64,000 bases of DNA from Caldifermentibacillus hisashii (GTDB lineage Bacteria > Bacillota > Bacilli > Bacillales > Caldibacillaceae). This document shows positions 1 to 8,141 of the stretch, one piece after another; within the stretch, counting starts at the first letter, position 1; every line of letters begins with the position of its first letter. The stretch lies in assembly GCF_027568575.1 (NCBI RefSeq), contig NZ_JANUVP010000014.1, one strand, 5' to 3'. Made by a program: the position numbers and the translations under genes. The notes beneath the pieces are model-generated. The model was not told the origin of the DNA and ran no database searches. It saw nothing but the letters and a program-made list of their open reading frames with translations.

Positions 1-2
1 CC

Positions 3-875
3 AAAGTCATGTCCGACGAATTCATTCAAGCAGAAATGGCTCTTTTTGCTGAACAGGCGAAAGAGGTTGATATTATTATAACCACCGCACTTGTTCAAGG
101 AAAACCGGCACCTAAGTTAATTACGAAAGCGATGGTTGACAGTATGAAGCCGGGCTCGGTGATTGTTGATATGGCCGCTTCAAGTGGAGGTAACTGTGAA
201 TATACAGTACCGGGGGAAATGATTGTGACTGCTTCCGGGGTGAAAGTGATTGGTTACACAGATTTGCCCGGTCGACTGCCTGCTCAATCGTCTGAAATGT
301 ATGCAACCAATCTCGTCAATTTAACAAAATTACTTTGCAAGGAAAAAAACGGAGAGATCGATATCAACTTTGAAGATGTGATTTTACGCCATATGAGTGT
401 CGTAAAAGAAGGGCAAATTACCTTCCCGCCGCCGCCAATTCGTGTATCGGCGACGCAAACCTCGAAGAAAGAGACGAAGCAAGCAGAACCAAGCGAGACA
501 CCGGTTAAAGAAAAGAAACACCACTCCTTGTTAAAAATGGTATTTGGTGGGCTGGCAATTGTGTTCTTCCTATGGTTAGGTCAAGTTTCACCTCCTGAAT
601 TTTTATCACATGTAACGGTTTTTGCCCTTGCCATTGTAGTTGGCTATTATGTTGTATGGAATGTAACCCATGCTTTACATACACCGCTTATGTCGGTTAC
701 GAATGCCATCTCCGGTATTATTATCGTAGGTGCCTTATTACAGATGAACAGTTCCCTAACGTCGGTTAAAATCTTGTCTTTTCTTGGTATATTAATTGCT
801 ACGATCAATATATTTGGCGGGTTCACCGTTACTAAACGCATGTTAGAGATGTTTACGAAGAGCAAGGAGGTGTAA
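3..875 (+). CDS. pntA: NAD(P) transhydrogenase subunit alpha (PntA), 5'-truncated by window edge
   Basis: The reading frame is open from base 3 and its start lies before the window, so only about 290 C-terminal residues are visible. They cover the end of the NAD(H)-binding domain I (including a KPGSVIVDMAASSGGN segment typical of PntA), a charged Lys/Glu-rich linker, and a C-terminal block of about four hydrophobic helices. PntA pairs with PntB to couple hydride transfer between NADH and NADP+ to proton movement across the membrane. The catalytic and membrane parts are in one polypeptide, unlike three-subunit versions. pntB follows after 3 bases and its ribosome binding site overlaps the end of this gene, so the two are co-translated. 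Confidence 0.95.
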   Translation, partial: KVMSDEFIQAEMALFAEQAKEVDIIITTALVQGKPAPKLITKAMVDSMKPGSVIVDMAASSGGNCEYTVPGEMIVTASGVKVIGYTDLPGRLPAQSSEMYATNLVNLTKLLCKEKNGEIDINFEDVILRHMSVVKEGQITFPPPPIRVSATQTSKKETKQAEPSETPVKEKKHHSLLKMVFGGLAIVFFLWLGQVSPPEFLSHVTVFALAIVVGYYVVWNVTHALHTPLMSVTNAISGIIIVGALLQMNSSLTSVKILSFLGILIATINIFGGFTVTKRMLEMFTKSKEV

Positions 876-878
876 TCA

Positions 879-2276
879 ATGTCGCAAGGTTTAGTTACTG
901 CAGCGTATCTGATTGCAGGGATATTGTTTATTATGAGCTTAGCCGGTCTAGCGAAGCAGGAAACAGCAAAAAGGGGCAACTATTTTGGTATTTTGGGTAT
1001 GGCGATTGCCTTGGTTACAACGATTGTAAGTATTGAACTTGATGTTGAAAGTATGGCATATATTTTGGTGGCTGTCTTAATCGGTGCGATCATCGGTATT
1101 CTTTTAGCAAAACGAGTCGATATGACGGAAATGCCGGAATTAATCGCAGCTTTACATAGTTTTGTCGGTTTGGCAGCCGTATTTGTAGGCTATAACAGCT
1201 TTATCGAGTTACTTTCAGATCATTCTTTTGTTGGATCTATGTTAATCATTCATTTAACGGAAATTTTTCTCGGCATTTTTATTGGTGCTGTTACCTTTAC
1301 CGGTTCGATTGTCGCTTTTGGAAAACTTCATGGCAAAATTCGTTCCAATCCACTTATTTTACCATATAAAGATTTGTTGAATATTGGGTTGGTGCTTGTG
1401 TCTGCGGTTCTTATGTTTTTATTTATTTTTGCAGGAGCTTCACAATCCGGGATTGTCTACCTTGCCATTATGACGGCGATTGCGTTATTTTTAGGCTGGC
1501 ATATGGTCATGGCAATCGGCGGTGCAGACATGCCGGTTGTTATTTCCATGTTGAACTCATTGTCCGGTTGGGCGGCTGCGGCATCGGGATTTATGCTGTC
1601 AAATGATTTGTTAATTATTACCGGAGCATTGGTGGGGTCGTCGGGAGCAATTTTGTCCTATATTATGTGTCAAGGCATGAACCGGAACTTTTTCTCTGTT
1701 ATTACCGGTGGCTTTGGAAATGAAGGAGCAAGCGGGGAAGCGGAAGAAATGGGTGATTACCGGGAAATCAGCCCGGAAGATGCAGCAGAAATGTTAAAGG
1801 GGTCAAGTTCTGTTATTATTACACCTGGTTATGGGATGGCTGTAGCTCAAGCGCAATATCCGGTGGCGGAAATTACGAAAAAACTCCGCGATCAAGGGGT
1901 TAACGTCCGTTTTGGTATTCATCCGGTGGCAGGGCGGCTTCCGGGTCATATGAATGTATTGTTAGCGGAAGCAAAAGTCCCTTATGATATTGTTCTAGAT
2001 ATGGAAGAAATTAATGATGATTTTCCGGAGACAGATACTGTGCTTGTTATCGGGGCCAATGATACGGTCAATCCGGCTGCAATCGAAAATCCGAGCGGCC
2101 CAATTGGCGGGATGCCGGTACTCGAAGTTTGGAAGGCAAAAAATGTTATTGTTATGAAACGTTCCATGAGCGCGGGATATGCCGGTGTACAAAACCCGTT
2201 ATTTTTCAAGGAAAATTCCTATATGTGCTTTGGTGATGCAAAAACAACCGCAGAGGCCATACTGAATGCGTTGTAG
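879..2276 (+). CDS. pntB: NAD(P) transhydrogenase subunit beta (PntB)
   Basis: A 465-residue protein, the normal size for PntB. The N-terminal 270 or so residues are strongly hydrophobic with about nine membrane segments (domain II, the proton channel). The C-terminal part is the soluble NADP(H)-binding domain III, with the PGYGMAVAQAQ nucleotide-binding motif near residue 316 and the GANDTVNPAA and KRSMSAGYAGVQN motifs further on. It forms the transhydrogenase with the preceding pntA. The ATG has an AAGGAGGTG ribosome binding site inside the end of pntA. The complex usually supplies NADPH at the expense of the proton gradient. Identification is secure. Confidence 0.96.
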   Translation: MSQGLVTAAYLIAGILFIMSLAGLAKQETAKRGNYFGILGMAIALVTTIVSIELDVESMAYILVAVLIGAIIGILLAKRVDMTEMPELIAALHSFVGLAAVFVGYNSFIELLSDHSFVGSMLIIHLTEIFLGIFIGAVTFTGSIVAFGKLHGKIRSNPLILPYKDLLNIGLVLVSAVLMFLFIFAGASQSGIVYLAIMTAIALFLGWHMVMAIGGADMPVVISMLNSLSGWAAAASGFMLSNDLLIITGALVGSSGAILSYIMCQGMNRNFFSVITGGFGNEGASGEAEEMGDYREISPEDAAEMLKGSSSVIITPGYGMAVAQAQYPVAEITKKLRDQGVNVRFGIHPVAGRLPGHMNVLLAEAKVPYDIVLDMEEINDDFPETDTVLVIGANDTVNPAAIENPSGPIGGMPVLEVWKAKNVIVMKRSMSAGYAGVQNPLFFKENSYMCFGDAKTTAEAILNAL

Positions 2277-2298
2277 CAATTGAAATCAGATGTAGGGA

Positions 2299-2670
2299 TC
2301 CAATGTGAAGGAGATAGTCGTTATGTGGTGAGGACTACAGTCTAAGTATGCGATATTTAATCCAATATGAATTCGATAATCATCATGTGACGAGGACTAC
2401 AACCTAAGGCATGCAACATTTTCGTCCAATGTGAAGAGGCCACTGAAAAACAATTCGAATAAGTTCACTTAAACAATATATGGTAGGATAAATCACGAGA
2501 ATACATCTAAATATGGTGGGTGTTTAGCAAGTATTCTTATAATTATTTAGCACTTTTTCAGTGGCCTCCAATATGAATTCGATATTCGTCATGATTGGAT
2601 CAATGTTGGCGGGACGGTACAGCTTGCAGGCGAACCTCCAATATGAATTCGATAATCATCATGATTGGAT
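2299..2670. repeat. Intergenic imperfect tandem repeat (about 62-72 bp units) split by a MITE-like insertion
   Basis: The sequence TCCAAT(A/G)TGAA recurs at about 2299, 2361, 2425, 2567 and 2638. Four copies continue into related text (TTCGATAATCATCATG or variants, then GAGGACTAC in the first two). Unit spacing is 62-64 bp before the insertion and about 71 bp after it. No open frame with coding character crosses it. The block sits between pntB and the tnpB element. A short frame over 2561-2743 is only a by-product of the repeat. Confidence 0.6.
2436..2568. mobile_element. MITE-like non-autonomous element, copy 1
   Basis: The element is 133 bp. Both ends carry a perfect 15-bp terminal inverted repeat, GAGGCCACTGAAAAA at 2436-2450 and its reverse complement at 2554-2568. 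It is flanked by CAATGTGAA (2427-2435) and CAATATGAA (2569-2577), which match at 8 of 9 positions, as expected for a slightly aged 9-bp target duplication. It contains no usable open frame. The interior shares long stretches with 55797-55913, for example around ACAATATAT, GAATACA and CTAAATATGG, so this is a family and not a chance inverted repeat. Confidence 0.75.
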
Positions 2671-2777
2671 CCCTTTAACGGCTTTCCGAAAGAAGTCTCC
2701 CATCCTCAAGGAATGTGAAGGTGCGAATAGCACCAATGAGTAGGTGGGAGATGAATTTCGGTTGGCTTTAGCCAAAG

Positions 2778-2921
2778 CTATTTTTCTAAGCCTTTTCTCA
2801 ATAATTCAAGAATAGTCGCTGTTCTTGTAGAGAGGCCATTCTCTTTTTGGTATTGATCTAATTTCTTGATAATTGTTTTGGGCATACGTATTTCTACACG
2901 CTCTTTTTCAACATTTTTCAT
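2778..2921 (-). CDS. Small ribbon-helix-helix (CopG/Arc-like) DNA-binding protein
   Basis: A 47-residue gene, divergent from tnpB. The start at 2921 has a GAGGTGAT ribosome binding site. The protein begins MKNVEKERVEIRMPKTIIKK and ends LELLRKGLEK. The pattern of a short basic beta strand (RVEIRMP) followed by two amphipathic helices is that of RHH repressors. The start codons of this gene and tnpB are 88 bp apart, with repeated TACGATAT boxes between them, so it probably represses itself and tnpB. Assignment to RHH rests on residue pattern; regulation of tnpB is inference. Confidence 0.75.
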   Translation of the reverse strand: MKNVEKERVEIRMPKTIIKKLDQYQKENGLSTRTATILELLRKGLEK

Positions 2922-2943
2922 ATTATCACCTCATAATTGATTG

Positions 2944-2989
2944 TACGGTTTTTTTACGATATAATCAATATATACGATATTTTTCCGTA
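2944..2989. promoter_or_regulatory. Candidate RHH operator between divergent RHH gene and tnpB
   Basis: TACGATAT occurs as a direct repeat at 2955-2962 and 2973-2980, and an outer TACGG...CCGTA inverted repeat spans 2944-2989. Short repeated boxes at such spacing are typical of RHH operators. The block covers the likely promoter region of both genes. Confidence 0.45.
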
Positions 2990-3008
2990 TAAAGTGAGGT
3001 GATTTGAT

Positions 3009-4130
3009 ATGACCAAGCAAAACAAAGCCTTCAAGTTCCGCTTATATCCAAATAAAGAACAGGAAGAGTTATTGTCAAAAACTTTTGGTTGTGTTCGCTT
3101 TGTCTATAATAAGATGTTAGCTGAACGCAAAGAAACGTATGAAAAATTCAAAGATGATAAGGAAACTCTTAAAAAGCAAAAGTTTCCGACACCAGCAAAG
3201 TACAAAGATGAATTTCCATTCTTAAAAGAAGTGGATTCTTTAGCTTTAGCAAACGCACAGATCCATTTACAAAATGCTTATAAGAACTTTTTTGAAGGTC
3301 GTGCGGAGTTCCCTAAATTCAAAAGTAAAAAACACAAGCAATCCTATACAACCAATATGGTCAATGGAAATATTAAGATTGAAGATGGTCATATCAAATT
3401 ACCAAAGTTCAAAAAGCCGCTGAAAATGAAGCAACATAGAGAAATCCCCGCTGAGTATAAAATCAAATCTTGTACTATTTCTAAAACAAAGACAGGCAAA
3501 TACTATATTTCGATTTTGACAGAATATGAGAAAGAAACTACTACAGTAAACATTCAACATGTGGTTGGATTAGATTTTGCTATGGATGGTCTGTATGTCG
3601 ATAGTGAAAAGGGTAAGAGAGCCAATTATCCTCGTTTCTATCGACAAGCATTGAAAAAATTAGCGAAGGAACAACGTATTTTGTCACGCAGGAAGAAAGG
3701 TTCTAATCGTTGGCACAAACAGCGACTGAAAGTAGCGAACTTATATGAAAAGGTTGTAAACCAACGAAGAGACTTTTTACACAAATTGTCCCATCATCTT
3801 GCAAGCAAGTACGATTGTGTTGTTGTCGAAGACCTCAACATGAAGGGAATGTCACAAGCCCTACATTTTGGTAAAAGTGTTACTGATAACGCATGGGGGA
3901 TGTTTACAACATTTCTCCAATACAAGTTAGAAGAGCAAGGAAAAAAGCTTATCAAAATAGATAAATGGTTTCCATCATCCAAAACTTGTTCATGTTGCGG
4001 TCGAGTAAAGGAGTCTCTATCTCTTTCTGAGCGTACATTTCGCTGTGATTGTGGTTTTGTGGCAGACCGTGATTGGAACGCTTCTATCAATATCAAACAT
4101 GAAGGATTGCGGCTGTTAGGGTTAGTATAG
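3009..4130 (+). CDS. tnpB: RNA-guided endonuclease TnpB (IS200/IS605 OrfB family)
   Basis: A 373-residue intact TnpB. It has the N-terminal helix-turn-helix (FKFRLYPNKEQEELL), the RuvC-like nuclease with candidate catalytic residues D189 (VVGLDFAMDG), E274 (CVVVEDLNMKGM) and D353 or D355 (ADRDWNAS), and the four-cysteine zinc finger CSCC...CDC inserted between the second and third. Family members use an RNA made from the right end of the element to cut DNA and so favour retention of the element. The start has a good GAGGTGAT site. No frameshift is seen and all catalytic positions are present, so activity is plausible. Confidence 0.93.
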   Translation: MTKQNKAFKFRLYPNKEQEELLSKTFGCVRFVYNKMLAERKETYEKFKDDKETLKKQKFPTPAKYKDEFPFLKEVDSLALANAQIHLQNAYKNFFEGRAEFPKFKSKKHKQSYTTNMVNGNIKIEDGHIKLPKFKKPLKMKQHREIPAEYKIKSCTISKTKTGKYYISILTEYEKETTTVNIQHVVGLDFAMDGLYVDSEKGKRANYPRFYRQALKKLAKEQRILSRRKKGSNRWHKQRLKVANLYEKVVNQRRDFLHKLSHHLASKYDCVVVEDLNMKGMSQALHFGKSVTDNAWGMFTTFLQYKLEEQGKKLIKIDKWFPSSKTCSCCGRVKESLSLSERTFRCDCGFVADRDWNASINIKHEGLRLLGLV

Positions 4131-4241
4131 TAAAAAGAACTCTTGGAACGAGAGGGATAGCTCGGTCTATTTCCCATCATGAGATGGGATTACCCGAGAA
4201 GCCCCCACCTCTAAGCGAAGCGTAGGTGGCGGGTAGTTCAC
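4131..4241 (+). ncRNA. Candidate right-end guide RNA (omega/reRNA) scaffold 3' part
   Basis: Immediately after the tnpB stop, the sequence can fold into GGGATAGCTC...GAGATGGGATTACCCGAG-type pairings and ends with the hairpin at 4205-4229. In TnpB systems the guide RNA overlaps the 3' end of tnpB and the right end, and its guide is the flanking DNA, which here would start near 4242 (CGTTTGACATTT). The fold and boundary are inferred by analogy. Confidence 0.45.
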
Positions 4242-4684
4242 CGTTTGACATTTGGAATTACATATGGATTTTCCCGAAGTTGATTTGACTTTATTCTTTA
4301 ACTAATTTGTTCTACCATACTTCAAATTAAATGTTTCTATCGAACAAAATTTTATTCCACTAAACAATATTTTGACTATTTCTAGGGAGATTTTATTACT
4401 AATGATATCTCATACTATTTTAAACATATATAAGAATTTTAACTATTAATTAATATATCGTTATATAAATCCCCAAATTGTTCATAATGCGGAATGATTA
4501 GTACATAGCCTCGACATTTGCAATTAAAACAGCTTCAAAATTTATTCTTTTATGGCATAATATAGATAATATTGGTATTTTAATCGGCTGAGGCGCTATC
4601 AAAAATTTGATTAGAAACATAAGTTCGTATATAATGTTTATAAATATCTTATGAATCTTGTCTGAGGTAAAGGGGTGAACAAAG
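4242..4684. other. AT-rich intergenic region with a promoter at its 3' end
   Basis: About 440 bp with no credible gene. The only clear signal is a promoter-like TTGATT (4607-4612), 17-bp spacer, TATAAT (4630-4635) that would transcribe the macro-domain gene. Confidence 0.5.
4607..4635 (+). promoter_or_regulatory. SigA-type promoter for the macro-domain gene
   Basis: TTGATT and TATAAT are separated by exactly 17 bp, about 50 bp upstream of the TTG start at 4685. Confidence 0.55.
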
Positions 4685-5611
4685 TTGATTACCTATGTTG
4701 TTGGAGATTTGTTGAAAAGCCCGGCTCGTGTTCTTGTTAATACTGTTAATACTGTCGGAGTTATGGGAAAAGGGATTGCTAAAGATTTTAAGGTTATTTA
4801 TCCCGAAATGTTTAGCCAATACCAAAATCTTTGTGAGAAAGAATTGTTTCATGTAGGTCAGCTTTGGTTATATAAAACGCCGCAGAAGTGGATTCTAAAC
4901 TTTCCTACAAAAAAACATTGGAGGTCTAAATCGAAAATCGAATATATTGAAGCGGGGCTAGAAAAATTTGTTAATACTTATATGGAGAAAGGTATTACAT
5001 CCATTGCGTTTCCCATGTTGGGTTGTGGGAATGGAGGTCTCGATTGGGAAAATGAGGTAAGACCTTTAATGGAAAAATATCTTAAAAATTTGCCTATCGA
5101 TATTTATATTCATTTGTATAGAAAAGACCCGTTTGAACCAGAGTATAGAAATATTAATAAGATAAAGAATTGGCTAAGAAGTGAACCCGAATCATTGGCA
5201 TTTGTAGAGGTTTGGGAGGATATTCAGAACCTTGTCCGACAAAATGATTCTTATTTTACATTGAATAATAAAATTGATTTTACTGTTTCTATAATTAGTC
5301 ACCCTGAGGAAGGATTAGGTATCAAAACACAAGGCCGAATAGTTCATATCTATAAATCACAACTAGTGGATCTTTGGCAACATATCCGCAGCTTTGGTTT
5401 TGTAATTCCTAGTAGTATGCCTAGTGGGATGGAAAAATATACTCCATTCATTATTGCTATCCTTCATCATTTACCATATTTAAAACCGGTAATTATTTCA
5501 ACTCAATATCAAGAAATGAACAAAGAATCAATTGGCTTACAGTATATTCCAGTTAATCACACAAAAAATCTCAATGTAGAAGAGGTTTATCTTGATGAAT
5601 CAACAAATTAA
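4685..5611 (+). CDS. Macro-domain ADP-ribosyl hydrolase, DarG-like antitoxin
   Basis: A 308-residue protein. Residues 1-150 are a macro domain: MITYVVGDLLKSPARVLVNTVNTVGVMGKGIA contains the NxVNxxGxMGKGIA ADP-ribose loop, and AFPMLGCGNGGLDW the second loop, both as in DarG. Residues 160-308 form a second domain of the kind found in DarG and related proteins. DarG removes ADP-ribose placed on thymidine in DNA by DarT. The start is TTG at 4685 with AAAGGGGTGA upstream. The next gene is a DarT-like fragment overlapping by 17 bases. The gene order, antitoxin before toxin, is the reverse of the usual darTG order. The macro domain looks intact, so the protein may remain active without its toxin. 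Confidence 0.8.
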   Translation: MITYVVGDLLKSPARVLVNTVNTVGVMGKGIAKDFKVIYPEMFSQYQNLCEKELFHVGQLWLYKTPQKWILNFPTKKHWRSKSKIEYIEAGLEKFVNTYMEKGITSIAFPMLGCGNGGLDWENEVRPLMEKYLKNLPIDIYIHLYRKDPFEPEYRNINKIKNWLRSEPESLAFVEVWEDIQNLVRQNDSYFTLNNKIDFTVSIISHPEEGLGIKTQGRIVHIYKSQLVDLWQHIRSFGFVIPSSMPSGMEKYTPFIIAILHHLPYLKPVIISTQYQEMNKESIGLQYIPVNHTKNLNVEEVYLDESTN

Positions 5612-5824
5612 ACCTGACGCTCATCTTTTTATTAATTATATAGATCAACTTATAAAAGAACCTTGGTTAGGACAATCAAGAAGATGGTGGCCAAAATTTG
5701 TTTACCATTTTACAAACATTGATAATGCAGTAAAAATTTTAGAAGACGGAAGGTTACTAAGTAGGGGGAAATTAAACAAGTTTCAGGGCATGGTCTGATA
5801 ACGCTAGTCCAAATGCAATTACAT
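5595..5824 (+). pseudogene. DarT-like DNA ADP-ribosyltransferase, truncated and frameshifted
   Basis: The start ATG at 5595 has AGAGGT upstream. Residues 36-57 (FVYHFTNIDNAVKILEDGRLLSR) are the N-terminal DarT signature. The frame stops at 5798, but shifting one base near 5796 restores SDNASPNAIT, which matches the DNASP segment that follows in DarT proteins. Homology then ends abruptly at about 5824, at the edge of a 33-bp sequence also found at 13174. The catalytic C-terminal part is absent, so no active toxin is expected. Confidence 0.7.
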
Positions 5825-5857
5825 GCCCCTGTTATTGGTGGATGTTTACAGTTTAAA
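5825..5857. repeat. 33-bp dispersed repeat, copy A (see 13174-13206)
   Basis: Begins GCCCCTGTTATTGGTGGA and matches 13174-13206 at 30 of 33 positions. Both copies read PVIGG(C/R)LQF in one frame, so they may be remnants of the same gene. This copy begins exactly where DarT homology ends. Confidence 0.55.
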
Positions 5858-6317
5858 TTATCCAATATAGATACAAATAATTTTAAAAAGGTTCTAACTG
5901 TTCCATGTTCTCCGTAGATATGTTGGGGATACCGCACGTGGTCCGGCGATAAAACCTTCATTTTTTTATCTTCTTGTTTTTGTCATAGTTAAAACAAATA
6001 CATCCCTAATGTGAGAATCTGTCTTTAATATACAGGTTAGAATGTTCTGCTGATATTATTTGACGGTGGAACAGGAATAATTGCATATACTTTGGATGAA
6101 ATGCTCCAGTGGATCACGTAGACAGGTACCTTGGTCCAGTTAAGAGGGGTGACTTTGTTTGTCACTGTACGTTAATGTGCAAAAGTGAACAAAGACACAA
6201 GGACAGATACCTTGACCTAATTTTACTTTTAATTTGGAATAACGGGAAGGGGCTTGGTGACTAGGTACCTAACCCTAACACAAAAAGATGGGACGATGAA
6301 CCTGTCCCCATGTCCCA
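5858..6317. other. Gene-poor region with decayed and GGGACA/TGTCCC-rich sequence
   Basis: No credible gene. Near 6280-6316, GGGACGATGAACCTGTCCC and ATGTCCC form palindromic matches to the GGGACAGGTTC text at 7559-7600 on the other side of the symporter gene. The 6280-6316 block may serve as the symporter's terminator, since it lies just past its stop codon on the minus strand. Confidence 0.4.
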
Positions 6318-7538
6318 CTATACACTAACGTCATTCGATATTTTTAATTCTCGATTTTCCTCTATAGCATTCACTACAACTGCTGCGGAGGCATCACCCG
6401 TGATATTTACAGATGTCCGGATCATATCCAATAATCTATCAATTCCAGCAATGAGAGCAATACCTTCTACCGGAAGCCCTACGGAAGTAACGACCATCGT
6501 AAGCATAATCAAGCCAGCGCCAGGAACCCCTGCAGTACCGATTGAAGCAAGAGTGGCAGTTAATACAATTGTTAACTGTTGTACCAAAGAGAGATCATAT
6601 CCGAAAAATTGTGCAATAAATAAAACACATATACCCTGATACAATGCGGTTCCGTCCATATTAACGGTGGCTCCTAATGGAAGAACAAAGCTGCTTACTT
6701 TTCTAGAAACACCGAGGTTCTCTTCTGTGTTTTTAATTGTTATTGGCAAAGTTCCCGAGCTGCTTGATGTGCTGAATGCGACCAAGCTGGCAGGTGCAAT
6801 TCCTGTAAAAAATTTAAGTGGATTCATATTCGCAAATAGTTTAACTGATGTTGAATAGACTAATACGGCGTGAAGGATACAACCGAAATAAACGACTAAT
6901 ATCACCTTCATAAGTGGAAGAAGTACAGAAAGACCATACTCTCCAACAGTTGGTGCGATTAAACCGAAAACCCCAATTGGAGCCAGTTTCATTACAATGG
7001 CTGTAATTTTATACATGATTTCAGCAAATTCATTAAAAAAGTTATAAACCGTCTTTGCCTTATCTCCTAATATCGTAATGGCTGCACCGAGAAAAATGGC
7101 AAAGAAAATGATTTGCAACATATCCCCATTTACTAATGAGGAAATTGGATTCGTAGGGACGATATTTAATAAGGTGTCGATTATACTGGGGGCCTCGGTT
7201 GGTTCAACTTTCTCCACAGATGCATCAATATTGACACCTTTACCTGGGGAGAAAATATTGGCAAGAATTAATCCGATTGTTACTGCAATGGCCGTGGTTA
7301 ACAAATAATAAACAAGTGTGATTCCACCCATTCGTCCAATTTTTTTAATGTCCCCAGTACCTGCAACGCCCACAACAAGGGAAGCCAGAACTAAAGGAAC
7401 GATAATAAATTTGATCATACGTAAGAATAAATCGCCAAATGGTTTTACAACCTCAATCTTTGGCCCGACGATAGCACCAACAATAATAGCAAGTACAAAA
7501 GCAATTAAAATTTGCGAAAGTAATCCAATTCTCTTCAT
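6318..7538 (-). CDS. Dicarboxylate/amino acid:cation symporter (DAACS family, GltP/GltT-like)
   Basis: A 406-residue membrane protein. It carries the family signatures SSSSGTLP (serine-rich re-entrant loop), NMDGTALYQG and GTAGVPGAG, and ends with the SVNITGDASAAVVV helix that binds substrate. Such proteins import glutamate, aspartate or C4-dicarboxylates with Na+ or H+. An open frame extends 32 residues upstream, but the MKRIGLLSQ start at 7538 is preceded by AAAAGGAGG and the extension encodes repeat sequence, so 7538 is preferred. It stands alone between two gene-poor regions. The exact substrate cannot be read from sequence. Confidence 0.92.
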   Translation of the reverse strand: MKRIGLLSQILIAFVLAIIVGAIVGPKIEVVKPFGDLFLRMIKFIIVPLVLASLVVGVAGTGDIKKIGRMGGITLVYYLLTTAIAVTIGLILANIFSPGKGVNIDASVEKVEPTEAPSIIDTLLNIVPTNPISSLVNGDMLQIIFFAIFLGAAITILGDKAKTVYNFFNEFAEIMYKITAIVMKLAPIGVFGLIAPTVGEYGLSVLLPLMKVILVVYFGCILHAVLVYSTSVKLFANMNPLKFFTGIAPASLVAFSTSSSSGTLPITIKNTEENLGVSRKVSSFVLPLGATVNMDGTALYQGICVLFIAQFFGYDLSLVQQLTIVLTATLASIGTAGVPGAGLIMLTMVVTSVGLPVEGIALIAGIDRLLDMIRTSVNITGDASAAVVVNAIEENRELKISNDVSV

Positions 7539-8141
7539 AAAAACCTCCTTTTGAGACATGGGGACAGGTTCCATAGCCATAAAGGCCACTGGGACAGGTT
7601 CCTCGACCCACTTCAGTTTATTCATTCTGGACAATAAACTAGCCCCTTGCCACTCGTTATTATTTGGGAAAATGAAGCTGTCCCTCTGTCCCTGTTAATT
7701 GTTACTGCTTTCACACTGCTCTAAAAAATATAAAATTCTATCCATTACTTACTCCTTTTATATAAGAACTTACATAAATAGTCAATACAAATTTCCAAAA
7801 TAAGTAATAAAGGGAATTTTGTCGTATAAAATAATATTTAATAAATATAAAAAATATATGCTTACATTGAGTATAAATCCTATGCTTGATCGTAATTTAG
7901 AATTCAGTATTGATAACATTTTCTCACTTAAAACGCGAAGAAGTCTATTTATGTTATATTATATTACATATTTTTGTCAGATTTTTAAACATCCCCTTTG
8001 AATAAATAAGATTTTATATTATAATAGTATTCAAAAATAAAAAAATAAATTTGCTTTGATTAATTAAATGTTTATTCATATCATATAAATTTTTAAAATA
8101 AAATTGCGTTTATATAGATATTATTGCAAGGGGGGTAAAGA
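7539..8141. other. Intergenic region with GGGACAGGTTC repeats, then AT-rich leader of the pxp operon
   Basis: 7556-7700 holds several GGGACAGGTTCC/TGTCCC copies that also occur at 6290-6316. 7700-8130 is very AT-rich and carries no convincing gene. The short frame at 7819-8001 has no ribosome binding site. The promoter of the pxp genes must lie here but no unambiguous pair was found. Confidence 0.4.

Larger units (their letters stand above)
2690..4241 (+). mobile_element. IS200/IS605-type element (IS1341-like, tnpB without tnpA)
   Basis: The unit contains tnpB, a divergent ribbon-helix-helix gene and structured ends. At the left, 2695-2707 pairs with 2739-2753 and encloses a small hairpin (2720-2734). 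At the right, 4205-4229 forms the CCACCT/AGGTGG hairpin common at the right end of such elements, ending near GTAGTTCAC at 4233-4241. No tnpA (Y1 transposase) is present, so it could move only with help from another element. Exact boundaries are inferred, because this family makes no target duplication. Confidence 0.6.

Noticed and set aside
2561..2743. 60-residue ORF across the MITE end and tandem repeat
   Set aside because: It spans repeat sequence and the element end and has no start signals or family resemblance.
7539..7634. N-terminal extension of the symporter
   Set aside because: The extra 32 residues are encoded by GGGACAGGTTC repeats, while the start at 7538 has a strong ribosome binding site.
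7819..8001. 60-residue ORF upstream of pxpB
   Set aside because: AT-rich text with no ribosome binding site and biased toward Ile/Lys/Tyr as expected by chance.
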